A DNA stretch of 61,160 bases from an archaeon HR01 (lineage in GTDB: Archaea > Thermoproteota > Nitrososphaeria_A > Caldarchaeales > Caldarchaeaceae): NCBI GenBank assembly GCA_002898355.1, contig BEHD01000014.1:1-61160 (forward strand). The letters are read 5' to 3'. Below, one piece after another: positions 17,473-25,818 of this stretch. A model generated the notes under the pieces. The model was not told the DNA's origin. It searched no databases and worked only from the letters and a program-made list of their open reading frames with translations. The translations under genes and the position numbers were made by a program. Positions within the stretch are counted from its first letter, which is position 1; every line of letters begins with the position of its first letter.

Positions 17473-18765
17473 GTGAAGACCTCGTATCTGGCTGATGTGA
17501 GGGGTTTGCAGGATGGTAGCAGGTTTAAGGCTGTGGGCTGGGTGATGAGGAGGAGGTCCCACGGTAGGCTCGTCTTCCTAGACCTCAGAGATAGCACGGG
17601 TCTTCTCCAGGTGGCGGTCAAGGCCGGTGTGGCTGACGAGGCCTCCCTAAAGGCGGCGTCTATGGTGGGTAGGGAATCCCTCGTGGAGGTGGATGGCTTG
17701 GTGAGGACCGAGGCTAGGGCGCCTGGTGGCAAGGAGCTGACCGCCTTACAGGTCCGGGTTCTGAGCGGCGTAGCCCAGGATTTCCCCCTCAGAAAGGGTG
17801 TTGGAGCCAAGGTCTTGTGGGATAACCGGCATCTGGCCTTGAGAAGCCTCAGGGTCTCGGCTTTGATGAAGATAAGGGCTAGGCTCCTCTCGGCTTTGAG
17901 GCGGTGGTTTGAGGAGAACGGCTTTACGGAGATTAACTGCCCAAGCTTCATAACAGCGGCGGTGGAGGGCGGCGCCACACTATTCAAGGTGGACTATTTC
18001 GGAAAGACAGCATACCTGACCCAGAGTGTCCAGTTCTATCAGGAGGCAGCGATATTCGGCCTGGAGAAGGTGTACAGCGTCCAGCCCAGCTTCAGGGCTG
18101 AGAAGAGCAAGACGAAGCGGCATCTTACGGAGTTCTGGCATGTGGAGGCTGAGATAGCCCATGCTGGGCTGTCCGATATGATGGGGGTGGTGGAGAGGTT
18201 GGTGGGTGAGTCGTCCATCCAGGCCCTCCAGCAGTCCGGTGAGGAGCTGCGGATACTGGGTAGGAAACCTAGGCTGGACGTCTTGGAGCCACCCTACGAG
18301 CGGATAAAGTATTCGGAGGCTTTGGAGATTCTGGAGTCTAAGGGTGTGGATGTCCCATGGGGTACTGACCTGGGCGCCGACGAGGAGAGGGTTTTGACCG
18401 AGGGCTTCGAGAAACCCTTCTTCCTCACCCACTTCCCAAGGGAGGCGAAGGCTTTCTACCACAGGATAGACCCTTCAGACGGCAGGGTCACCCTCTCGGC
18501 AGACCTTCTGGCTCCTAGGGGGTATGGGGAGGTGGTGGGTGGCGGTGAGAGGATTTTCAGCCTTGAAGAGCTTGTGGCCAGGATAGAGGCTGAAGGGCTT
18601 GACCCCAAAGACTACGAATGGTATCTAGACCTTAGAAGATATGGGAGTGTCCAACACGCCGGTTTCGGCCTCGGCCTGGAGAGGCTCATCCAGTGGCTTC
18701 TCGAGCTGAAGAGCATAAAAACCGCCACACTATTCCCCAGAACCAGGGCCAGAATATACCCATGA
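17473..18765 (+). CDS. asnS: asparaginyl-tRNA synthetase (class IIb)
   Basis: A 430-residue class IIb synthetase. The N-terminal OB domain binds the anticodon (residues 1-100). The catalytic domain has motif 2, FRAEKSKTKRHLTEFWHVEAE, and motif 3 near the end, GFGLGLERLIQWLL. The AEKSKT-RHLTEFWHVEAE form and TAAVEGGATLFKVDYFGK favour AsnRS over archaeal AspRS, which usually reads AEEHNT with an Asp-specific flipping loop. It starts at GTG 17473 and ends in an ATGA overlap with the methyltransferase gene. A non-discriminating AspRS cannot be fully excluded. Confidence 0.85.
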   Translation: MKTSYLADVRGLQDGSRFKAVGWVMRRRSHGRLVFLDLRDSTGLLQVAVKAGVADEASLKAASMVGRESLVEVDGLVRTEARAPGGKELTALQVRVLSGVAQDFPLRKGVGAKVLWDNRHLALRSLRVSALMKIRARLLSALRRWFEENGFTEINCPSFITAAVEGGATLFKVDYFGKTAYLTQSVQFYQEAAIFGLEKVYSVQPSFRAEKSKTKRHLTEFWHVEAEIAHAGLSDMMGVVERLVGESSIQALQQSGEELRILGRKPRLDVLEPPYERIKYSEALEILESKGVDVPWGTDLGADEERVLTEGFEKPFFLTHFPREAKAFYHRIDPSDGRVTLSADLLAPRGYGEVVGGGERIFSLEELVARIEAEGLDPKDYEWYLDLRRYGSVQHAGFGLGLERLIQWLLELKSIKTATLFPRTRARIYP

Positions 18766-19331
18766 GCCCACACCCATACACACCAGCCGAGGACACATTC
18801 CTCCTGGAAGACTCGATATCAGGCCTAGGAGAGATGGAGAGGGCCGCAGACATCGGATGCTCCACAGGATATATCACATCGGCCCTCCTCAAGAAGGCGG
18901 CGGAAGTCGTCTCCATAGACATTGACCCAGAGGCGTTGGCGGCGGCTAGGGAAAGGCTATCCCACGAATATGGGAGAACCCATCTTATCCAGGCATGGGG
19001 GCTGACAGCCATCAGGGATGGCGGGGTCTTCGACGTAGTGGCATCCAACCCGCCCTACCTACCCGACGAGGATGTGGATGACGCCACCATATTCGGAGGC
19101 CCCACAGGGGTCGAGACATCCGTGGCCATCCTTGCCCAAGCCTCCACAAGGCTTAGAAGGGGTGGCCTAGTCCTTATGGTGGCCTCGACGCTGGCAGACT
19201 TGGAGAGGTTGGAGGATGAGGCCTGCCGCCTCGGCTTCCGGATAGGTGTGAAAGGCTCTTGGAAGGGCTTTTTCGAGGAGGTGAAATCCCTTATATTTAT
19301 ATTTGGGTCAGACAGCCATGTATATTATTAA
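18762..19331 (+). CDS. HemK/PrmC-family N5-glutamine methyltransferase
   Basis: A 189-residue SAM-dependent methyltransferase from ATG 18762, with ADIGCSTGYIT for SAM binding at about 29-39 and the catalytic NPPY at 96-99 that marks N5-glutamine methyltransferases. The short form with the YTPAEDTFLLED start matches the archaeal/eukaryotic Mtq2 type, which methylates the GGQ glutamine of release factor aRF1. That substrate is inference from the family. The start overlaps the asnS stop (ATGA), and the longer frame from 18693 lies inside asnS. Confidence 0.88.
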   Translation: MSPHPYTPAEDTFLLEDSISGLGEMERAADIGCSTGYITSALLKKAAEVVSIDIDPEALAAARERLSHEYGRTHLIQAWGLTAIRDGGVFDVVASNPPYLPDEDVDDATIFGGPTGVETSVAILAQASTRLRRGGLVLMVASTLADLERLEDEACRLGFRIGVKGSWKGFFEEVKSLIFIFGSDSHVYY

Positions 19332-19352
19332 GTACGGATAACGGGGTTTGCA

Positions 19353-21227
19353 GTGGCTAAATTGACCAGCAAGGCCGCAAGCCTCAGAAGGGATGTGGGA
19401 TGGTTCGGCTCCTTCGCCATGGGTTATGGAGACGTGGGGCCCAACATCTTTGTGGCCTTGGGTGTCATAACCCTCTTCGCAGGCGGAGGAGCGCCCATCG
19501 CCTTTCTGGTGGCGGCGCTTATTTACATCTGTGTGGGGGCGGCCTACGCAGAGCTGGCGCCCACATACCCGTACGCCGGCGGAGTCCACGTGTACGCCCT
19601 GAAAGCCTCCAACACGCTGGTCGGCTTCATATCGGGGTGGGGGATGATGTTGTCCTACCTCCTATGCATCTCCCTCTTCTCCGTAGCGGCTGCAGGCTAT
19701 CTCACATACCAGCTCCCCATCCTGAACTATGCGTCGATTACCGTCATGGGATATGAGCTTCCACCTGTAGGCGTTGTGGCCTCAATACTAACCCTCATAC
19801 TCCTAATCCTCAACTACGTCGGAATACGCTATTCAGCCTTCTTCCTCTCAGCCCTAGTCCTATTAGGCCTGTCCATAGAGGCGGCCATCCTGGCTGCAGG
19901 GTACATACTCAAATTCAGACCGGAACTCTTCATCTCGCAGATAACAAAGCTAGGTGGAGACATATTCCACAGCGACGTATCCTATCTACCATGGCTAAAC
20001 ATCCAAACCAACAACTTCCTATACGCAATAACCCTTGCCATGTCCTCCTTCATAGGGATAGAGTCGATCGCCCAGGCGGCGGAGGAGACCAGAAGACCCC
20101 AGAAAGCCATACCCAAATCGGCCAAGGCGACGGTGGCCACGGTCACAGCCTCAGCCCTCCTATTCACCATCCTGGCGACAGGCTCTCTAGACTGGCGTAT
20201 CATAGCCTCCTCACTCCAAAACCCGGTCTCCACACTGGTAAACAGCTATCCGCTGCTGGGGCAGTGGATGACGCCCATAGTCTCCATCGCCGCCTTCATC
20301 CTATGCTACGCCAGCTCCAACACAGGCGTCATAGGCCTCTCAAGGATAGTCTCCAGCATGGGGAGGTTCAACCTCCTGCCAAGATGGCTCCACAACATAC
20401 ATCCCAGGTTTAGGACGCCGACCAGGCCATTAACTATTCTGGGCCCGATAGCCATCCTCCTAGCCCTACCAGGCGACATACCATTCCTGGCAAGCCTATA
20501 CGCCTTCGGCGCCCTCCTAAGCTACGTCATCCTCACATACTGCTTCATAAAGCTCCGAAACGTAGCGGTTGAAGACTACAGGCCGTGGAAGGTCCCAGGC
20601 TCCATCAAGTATAGAGGCCTTGAGATACCTGTGCTAGGCCTCCTCGGCCTTGTGGGAACATCCGCAGCCTTCACACTATTCCTAATCTTCCACGCAGCGG
20701 GACGGAACATCGGACTGGCCTGGATGGCTGCGGGCCTGGCATCCTACGTAATAGCGAGAAAACTCTCCAAGATGAAGCTCATAAGCAGGGACGAGTCCCT
20801 ACAGATTGCTCCCATGGGCTATAAGATGAAGGTGGCTGTGCTGGTCAGACCCTATGAGGACTTGGACGTAGTCAAATCCACCATATACCACGGCTGCGAC
20901 AGACGCTTCCTGCTAAAACTGGTAAGCGTGGTGGAGGCCAACGGCTCCGACGCCGATCTGGAAAACCTCCAGAAGAGGGTAGCTGAAGACCTCCAGGGGC
21001 TGGCGGACAGCCTCAAGGGTGAAGGTTATGAGGTGGAATACAAGGTCGTTGTGGGTGATTTCGAGGCGGAGGTCTCGAAGATGTTGGATACGGGGGAGGT
21101 GGACATGATAGCCTACATCCAGAGAAGGACTGGAAAGGCGGTGATAGAGAAGGGCCACGAACAGCAGATACACCGTATCATGACCGCCTATCCGGGAAAG
21201 ACGATGAGCCTGAGGAGGGTTGGATAG
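19353..21227 (+). CDS. APC-family amino acid permease with C-terminal UspA-like domain
   Basis: A 624-residue protein. Residues 15-470 form about 12 membrane segments of the amino acid-polyamine-organocation family, starting with GSFAMGYGDVGPNIFVALG. After residue 485 the sequence is soluble and alternates strands and helices (MKVAVLVRPYEDLDVVKS, then VEYKVVVGDFEAEVSKML), like the universal stress protein fold fused to some prokaryotic permeases. Such domains bind nucleotides or regulate transport. The start is GTG 19353. The RAM protein follows with no gap, so a shared mRNA and a regulatory link are likely. Confidence 0.85.
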   Translation: MAKLTSKAASLRRDVGWFGSFAMGYGDVGPNIFVALGVITLFAGGGAPIAFLVAALIYICVGAAYAELAPTYPYAGGVHVYALKASNTLVGFISGWGMMLSYLLCISLFSVAAAGYLTYQLPILNYASITVMGYELPPVGVVASILTLILLILNYVGIRYSAFFLSALVLLGLSIEAAILAAGYILKFRPELFISQITKLGGDIFHSDVSYLPWLNIQTNNFLYAITLAMSSFIGIESIAQAAEETRRPQKAIPKSAKATVATVTASALLFTILATGSLDWRIIASSLQNPVSTLVNSYPLLGQWMTPIVSIAAFILCYASSNTGVIGLSRIVSSMGRFNLLPRWLHNIHPRFRTPTRPLTILGPIAILLALPGDIPFLASLYAFGALLSYVILTYCFIKLRNVAVEDYRPWKVPGSIKYRGLEIPVLGLLGLVGTSAAFTLFLIFHAAGRNIGLAWMAAGLASYVIARKLSKMKLISRDESLQIAPMGYKMKVAVLVRPYEDLDVVKSTIYHGCDRRFLLKLVSVVEANGSDADLENLQKRVAEDLQGLADSLKGEGYEVEYKVVVGDFEAEVSKMLDTGEVDMIAYIQRRTGKAVIEKGHEQQIHRIMTAYPGKTMSLRRVG

Positions 21228-21503
21228 ATGTCACAGCCTGGGATAAGGGCGATACTCCACATCTTCGCAGAATCCAACGCCCTGGAGAGGGTGGCCCGCC
21301 AGATAAGCAAGCTCCCCGAGATAATGGATGTATACGAGGTGACAGGCGAATTCGATATCGTGGCTATCGTGGTCGCCCCAGACATAAATAAGTTTAGGGA
21401 GTTCATAAAGGAGAAGGTTCTGAGGATACCGGGTGTGAAGAGCACCGTAACCTCAATAGTCCTCTACACGCATAAGAAGGACGGTGAGGAGACGGGAGAA
21501 TAG
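21228..21503 (+). CDS. stand-alone RAM/AsnC ligand-binding domain protein
   Basis: A 91-residue protein lacking a helix-turn-helix and consisting only of the Lrp/AsnC effector (RAM) domain: RAILHIF, then EIMDVYEVTGEFDIVAIVVA, then IPGVKSTVTSIVLYTHKK. Such domains bind amino acids and assemble with full-length Lrp regulators or act as sensors. Its ATG abuts the permease stop, so it may sense that transporter's substrate; this is inference. Confidence 0.88.
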   Translation: MSQPGIRAILHIFAESNALERVARQISKLPEIMDVYEVTGEFDIVAIVVAPDINKFREFIKEKVLRIPGVKSTVTSIVLYTHKKDGEETGE

Positions 21504-21505
21504 CC

Positions 21506-21640
21506 CTAAAACTCTTCCTCCTCTTCCTCCTCGAACTCCTCCTCCTCGAAATCCTCCTCCTCAAACTCCTCCTCGAACTCTTCCTCCTCCTCCATTCTCA
21601 AATATTCATGGTGGTACATACTTCTCCCCACCGCCGCCAT
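21506..21640 (-). CDS. very small glutamate-rich acidic protein (44 aa)
   Basis: A 44-codon ORF begins MAAVGRSMYHHEYLRM and continues as runs of glutamate broken by phenylalanine at near-regular spacing (EEEF, EEED, FEEEEF). A TATA-like TACTTAAAG at about 21659-21667 lies 19-27 nt before the ATG, close enough for a leaderless transcript. The F-in-E pattern suggests a disordered acidic tail that binds basic partners; archaeal proteins of this kind are poorly known. The antisense strand is not coding here. I recognise no family and infer expression only from promoter placement and codon pattern. Confidence 0.5.
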   Translation of the reverse strand: MAAVGRSMYHHEYLRMEEEEEFEEEFEEEDFEEEEFEEEEEEEF

Positions 21641-21745
21641 GAGGATAAAGGCCTTGCTTTAAGTATTTCCATACGCCGTAAAGCCAACCCCACCCACATA
21701 ATTCATGCATCAGGGTTAATATGTGGCCTACACATCCCACAGGAC

Positions 21746-21803
21746 GGGGATGAGGCCGCTGCCCCAGACTGAGCTGTGATGGCGGAAGAGCCGAGCCGAC
21801 CCC
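21746..21803 (+). ncRNA. probable C/D box sRNA with two guides
   Basis: Box order and spacing fit an archaeal C/D guide: C-like ATGAGGC (21750-21756), 12-nt guide, D' CTGA (21769-21772), 3-nt linker, C' GTGATGG (21776-21782), 13-nt guide, D-like CCGA (21796-21799). The second guide, CGGAAGAGCCGAG, is complementary to the conserved UCGGCUCUUCC-type segment of archaeal 23S rRNA in the peptidyl transferase region. The first, CGCTGCCCCAGA, would pair with the nearby CUGGGGC segment. Targets are recalled from general knowledge of 23S rRNA, not aligned. A TATA-like TTAATATG lies at 21716-21723. The terminal C and D boxes are imperfect. Confidence 0.55.
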
Positions 21804-21806
21804 AAA

Positions 21807-22484
21807 CTATACAACCTTACCGGCCACCTCCTTAAGCATCTTCATCGTCTCCACCAACATCTCCCGAGTCTCCCTAGAATCCCTCGCAACAATCTCCAAC
21901 AGCTCCCTACTCTTCCCACTCTCCACAACCAGAAGCTCTAAAACCTTGGTAACCCTCTCGGCGAACTCATCCATACGCTTGACGAACTCCCTAAACTCCT
22001 CCCTAAAATCTCTAAACTCCTCTCTATAGTCTTTGAACTCTTTTCTGTAGTCTCTGAAATCTCCCCTATAGTCCCGGAACTCTTCTCTAAAGTCTCTGAA
22101 CTCCTCTCTATAGTCTTTGAACTCTTTTCTGTAGTCTCTGAACTCTCCCCAGTAGTCCATAAATATTGACTGCATGGCGCCGAAGCCTTCCTGGAGTTCG
22201 TCTGCTAGCTTTCCGTAAACTATCTGGAAATATTTCAGGCTGGGCTTTGGTTTTACGTCCTCCGCCTCGATTCTCAGTATCTTGGCCGGTGGGGGCGTGG
22301 ATTTTATCTGTTGGAGGAATTTTTCGATTTGTTCTTCCTCTCCCTGTATGAAGGCGGTGACGGAGCCGTCTTTCTCGTTCTTCACATAGCCGGCCAGCTC
22401 CAGCTCCTGACCCAGCTCGTGAACGTATCTTCTGAAGCCGACTCTCTGGACTCGGCCGTAGACCTTGATTTTGAGGGCCTTCAA
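21807..22484 (-). CDS. acylphosphatase domain fused to a heptad-repeat coiled coil
   Basis: Residues 1-90 are an acylphosphatase domain: GRVQRVGFRRYV holds the phosphate-binding arginine, and NEKDGSV holds the catalytic asparagine. Residues 110-170 are eight heptads of the form EFRDYRK/EFKDYRE/EFRDFRE, with an 84-bp DNA period visible at 22021 and 22105. A further helix ends the 225-residue protein. Ordinary acylphosphatases stop at about 90 residues. The tail should make a highly charged coiled coil for oligomerisation or partner binding; its role is unknown. The stop lies 4 nt beyond the proposed C/D sRNA, on the opposite strand. Confidence 0.82.
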   Translation of the reverse strand: MKALKIKVYGRVQRVGFRRYVHELGQELELAGYVKNEKDGSVTAFIQGEEEQIEKFLQQIKSTPPPAKILRIEAEDVKPKPSLKYFQIVYGKLADELQEGFGAMQSIFMDYWGEFRDYRKEFKDYREEFRDFREEFRDYRGDFRDYRKEFKDYREEFRDFREEFREFVKRMDEFAERVTKVLELLVVESGKSRELLEIVARDSRETREMLVETMKMLKEVAGKVV

Positions 22485-22532
22485 GACCGGGGTGAGATGT
22501 TTTGGGTTGGCTAAAAACTTGGCGGGCTGTTA

Positions 22533-23783
22533 TCAGTAGGGTGGGATGTTCACCCAGACCTGTTTGCCGGCCTCGATTTTTTCGACGGCTGGGCCCGCCA
22601 CAATAAACCCATCCGTCTTGGCAGGTATGCTCATACCGCTAGACTCCCCGGGGACCGGCATGCATTTCACATGTTCATCCTCTTCGACGAGCTTAACCCA
22701 TACAACCTTCTTGAAGTCTAGATATTTTCTGAAGCGTACCTCTTCTGATAGCTCGGCCCGAACCCTTCTAGCATATATTCTGGGCTCCATACCCATCATG
22801 TAGCGTAGGACTGGGTATGCGGTGAACATGAATACGTTGAGGGTTGACATGATGAGGCCTGGGAGCATGATTAAGGGTTTTCCCCTGACGAGGGCTAGGC
22901 CTCCCACCCTTCCCGGCTGGAGCCGTAGCCCGTGGATGAAGATGTCAGCGCCATAGTCCCGGAGAAATCTGGATGAGACATCTCTGTCGCCTACGGATGA
23001 GCCGGCTATTGTGATGAGCATATCTGAGGACTGGAGGCCTTCGGCTATCGCTCTGCCTACAGCATCTAGATTGTCTGGTATGACTCCCATGTATTTGGTT
23101 TTGGCTCCTGACTGTGTCAGCATGTGCTGGATTATGTGGGTGTGGGTGTTGAATATCTTGCCTATCTGTGTCTCATGGGGGTTGTCGGTCAGCTCATCCC
23201 CCACAGCGAGTAAGCCTACCACAGGTCTTCTCACCACCTCAACCTCCCAGACGCCTAGGTGGGCTAGGAAGACCAGCTTTGGAGGCCTTAGCATCTCACC
23301 TTTCTGAACCACCACCTCCCCCTCACGGATGTCGAACCCCCTCCGGTCAACGTATTCATACGCCGAGACGGGCCTGGAGATCTTCACAAGGCCATCCTCG
23401 ACGCTGACCTCCTCCTGTGGGACGACGGCGTCCGCGCCCTCGGGAAGGTATGCCCCAGTCAGAATTCTCACGGCCTCGCCATGTTTCAGCGTGTAAGCCG
23501 TCCTTGGGCCGGGTGTGGCGGAGCCCACAAGCCTTAGATGGATGGGGTTTTCAAGGCTGGCCGCTTTAAGGTCCTGATGGTTTACGGCGAACCCATCCAT
23601 GTGAGATGCGTCGTATGGAGGGGCGTTTCTCGGTGAGTGGACGGGCTTTGCAGCAACCCTTCCCACCGCCTCCAGGACCGGGAGCCTCTCATATTCTTGG
23701 AAGGGTCTGAGATGCTGGAGAAGTGCTGCGACGGCCTCTTCTACGGGTGTGAAGGACTTGATGTTTCTGAAGCCTTGGGCCAT
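22533..23783 (-). CDS. moeA: molybdopterin molybdotransferase MoeA
   Basis: A 416-residue MoeA, which inserts molybdate into adenylated molybdopterin. Landmarks: the N-terminal helix FTPVEEAVAALL; PPYDASHMDGFAV, the signature; GDELTDNP in the MPT-binding domain; AGSSVGDRD; and PGLIMSTLNVF. The C-terminal beta domain carries KTDGFIVAGPAVEKIEAG. Start at ATG 23783; the open frame continues to 23981 but that part is proline-rich and antisense to xdhC. It is divergent from xdhC across a 50-nt promoter gap with a TATA-like box, which fits joint supply of cofactor to the cox enzyme. Confidence 0.94.
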   Translation of the reverse strand: MAQGFRNIKSFTPVEEAVAALLQHLRPFQEYERLPVLEAVGRVAAKPVHSPRNAPPYDASHMDGFAVNHQDLKAASLENPIHLRLVGSATPGPRTAYTLKHGEAVRILTGAYLPEGADAVVPQEEVSVEDGLVKISRPVSAYEYVDRRGFDIREGEVVVQKGEMLRPPKLVFLAHLGVWEVEVVRRPVVGLLAVGDELTDNPHETQIGKIFNTHTHIIQHMLTQSGAKTKYMGVIPDNLDAVGRAIAEGLQSSDMLITIAGSSVGDRDVSSRFLRDYGADIFIHGLRLQPGRVGGLALVRGKPLIMLPGLIMSTLNVFMFTAYPVLRYMMGMEPRIYARRVRAELSEEVRFRKYLDFKKVVWVKLVEEDEHVKCMPVPGESSGMSIPAKTDGFIVAGPAVEKIEAGKQVWVNIPPY

Positions 23784-23833
23784 TCGGCGGATGATATGGA
23801 AGCGCTTATATTTTAGTACTTGGATTGGTGGAT

Positions 23834-24694
23834 ATGATGGATAGCCAGGAATTTTACAGGACGGTCTCGGAGCTGCTCCAGCAGGGTAGGAGGTTCTGTA
23901 TTGCGACGGTGGTGAAGACGGTCGGCCACACATCTGGGAAGGTGGGTTCGAAGGCCATAATCCTGGATGACGGCTCCACATTGCTGGGCTGGGTCGGTGG
24001 CGGATGTGTAGAGTCGACAGTTCTCCACGAGGGTCTTAAAAGCTTGGAGGATGGTAGGAGTAGGACGATACTGCTGGAGATGGAGGACGAGCTGCGGGGG
24101 ACCGGTGTGCCGTGCGGCGGCACCATGGAGGTCTATATAGAGCCCGTCCTGCCGAAGAGGAAGCTTGTACTGGTTGGTCACGGCGCCATCGTGGAGAATA
24201 TGGCCAGGATGGCTAAGCTCCTAGATATGTCGGTGGTGGTGGCTGACCCTGAGAATATGTTGAGGGATAGGTCGGTGGCCGATGTTGTGGTCACAGACCC
24301 AGACCTGAAGGGTGTGGAGATTGACCGCTCCACCGCAGTCGTGGTGGCCACCATGCATAAGCAGGACCACAAGTTCCTCAAGATAGCCCTTGACGGAGGC
24401 GCCTGGTATATTGGGTTGATAGCCAGCGAGAAGAGGGCTGGGATAGTTCTTGAGACCCTCTCCAAGATGGGTGTGGCTGGTGAGGAGCTGGCCCGTATCA
24501 GGACTCCAGCAGGGATAGATATAGGTGGGGAGACACCGGCCGAGATAGCTTTAAGCATCCTCGCCGAGATAGTAGCCCTGGCCAGGGGAGGGTCTGGAGG
24601 GTATCTGCGGGAGACGAAGAAGATGCGGGAGGAGCTGGCCGATGTACTCTCCGACTCTATTGGCGGCGCAGAGCGGGTGAACCCTGTCTGCTGA
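23834..24694 (+). CDS. xdhC: XdhC/CoxI-family molybdoenzyme maturation factor
   Basis: A 287-residue XdhC-family protein; these bind the Mo cofactor and help sulfurate and insert it into xanthine or CO dehydrogenases. The N-terminal XdhC/CoxI domain has GHTSGKVGSKAIILDDG, GWVGGGCVES and CGGTMEVYIEP. The C-terminal Rossmann domain begins KLVLVGHGAIVENMARMAK and continues to GLIASEKRAGIV and GIDIGGETPAEIALSILAEI. I chose ATG 23834 over the upstream TTG. It converges on coxE with a 38-nt overlap. The partner enzyme's large subunit is not in this window. Confidence 0.93.
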   Translation: MMDSQEFYRTVSELLQQGRRFCIATVVKTVGHTSGKVGSKAIILDDGSTLLGWVGGGCVESTVLHEGLKSLEDGRSRTILLEMEDELRGTGVPCGGTMEVYIEPVLPKRKLVLVGHGAIVENMARMAKLLDMSVVVADPENMLRDRSVADVVVTDPDLKGVEIDRSTAVVVATMHKQDHKFLKIALDGGAWYIGLIASEKRAGIVLETLSKMGVAGEELARIRTPAGIDIGGETPAEIALSILAEIVALARGGSGGYLRETKKMREELADVLSDSIGGAERVNPVC

Positions 24695-25814
24695 CAACCG
24701 GCCTACGGGCGATGGGTTGTAGGGAGCTTCCGAAGAATCTTCTAAAACCTCTCATGTCTTGAAGGGAGTTCATACCTGCCAGCAGGTCTATGTAGGGCAT
24801 CGCAGTCTCCATACCTATAGTCCTAGGCTTGAAGCCCTGCCTATCTGCGTGGGGGTTAATCCAGACTATCCTCCCAGACCTGTTCTTCAGCTCGCTCATG
24901 GCCTTGTTGAGGAGCTCTGGCTCCCCCGTATCCCATCCATCGCTCACAATCATTATGACGGTTCCCTTGCTGATGAGGCCTCCATACCTCTTCAGGAATG
25001 TCTGGAGGCAGCTCCCTATCCTGGTCCCACTCCCCCAGATATTCACATCCTGGCTTATCTTCTCAGCCGCCGTCTTAGGGCCGAAATATTTCAGCAAATC
25101 GCTCACCCTGTGAAGCTTTGTGCTGAACACGAAGACCTCTAGGGCTACGCCTTGACGGGCGAGGGCGTACATAGACTGCATGAGGAAGGAGGTGTAGGCG
25201 TCCATGGAGCCGCTGACATCGAAGAGGGCTATCAGCCTGCATCTGGTAATCTTCCGCCTCATACGGGCTATCCTGACAAACTCTCCGTATGTCCTTAGGG
25301 CCGACCTCACAGTGTTGGGGAAGTCGAGAAGCCCTGACGTGCTTGCCTCATTCCTCCGGCCCGGGAGTAGGGCCAGCCTCCTCCTCAGCCTTTTGATAAC
25401 CCTCTTGGTCTGGCGGAACGAGTCACGGCTAGGTGTGGGTAGAGTCCTCTTCATCAACATCTCCATAGGGCTGTAGAAGGTGATGGTCTGGCTTGACTTC
25501 TCCCCACCCGTCTCAGTCCTCCTCTGCTCGCCACCCCCCTGGCCAGGCATATACTCGGAGGGCCGCTCCGAGGTCTCAGACCTCCTCTTTATGTTGAGGA
25601 GCTCCTCGAATATTCTGTCGAAGACTTCGTAGTCATCCACCCTCTTCACCATGGCCAGCCGTAGAACCTCCCGCAAATGGTAGACGCTTCTTATCTGGAT
25701 GGCTGTCAGCGCCATACATGCGTCCATGTCCTCTGAGACCCCGCATTTGACCCCGTTTTCCCTTAGACGGTTGGAGAGGAGGATGACAAAATCCCTGACA
25801 GGGTCCAGGATCAT
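24657..25814 (-). CDS. coxE: VWA-domain protein CoxE
   Basis: A 385-residue protein whose C-terminal half is a von Willebrand A domain with a MIDAS motif, DVSGSM at 199-204, and VSDGWDTG further on. The N-terminal half is helical with a low-complexity glycine/glutamate linker near residue 95. CoxE works with the AAA ATPase CoxD to assemble the CO-dehydrogenase MoCu site, as known from Oligotropha. It is 4 nt downstream of coxD. The 3' end overlaps xdhC on the other strand. Confidence 0.9.
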   Translation of the reverse strand: MILDPVRDFVILLSNRLRENGVKCGVSEDMDACMALTAIQIRSVYHLREVLRLAMVKRVDDYEVFDRIFEELLNIKRRSETSERPSEYMPGQGGGEQRRTETGGEKSSQTITFYSPMEMLMKRTLPTPSRDSFRQTKRVIKRLRRRLALLPGRRNEASTSGLLDFPNTVRSALRTYGEFVRIARMRRKITRCRLIALFDVSGSMDAYTSFLMQSMYALARQGVALEVFVFSTKLHRVSDLLKYFGPKTAAEKISQDVNIWGSGTRIGSCLQTFLKRYGGLISKGTVIMIVSDGWDTGEPELLNKAMSELKNRSGRIVWINPHADRQGFKPRTIGMETAMPYIDLLAGMNSLQDMRGFRRFFGSSLQPIARRPVVSRQGSPALRRQ

Positions 25815-25818
25815 ATCG

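Noticed and set aside
17473-18765. Aspartyl-tRNA synthetase
   Set aside because: Motif 2 and the VEGGATLF segment are of AsnRS type; AspRS is kept only as a lesser alternative.
23784-23981. N-terminal extension of MoeA
   Set aside because: Proline-rich, antisense to xdhC, and upstream of the natural ATG.
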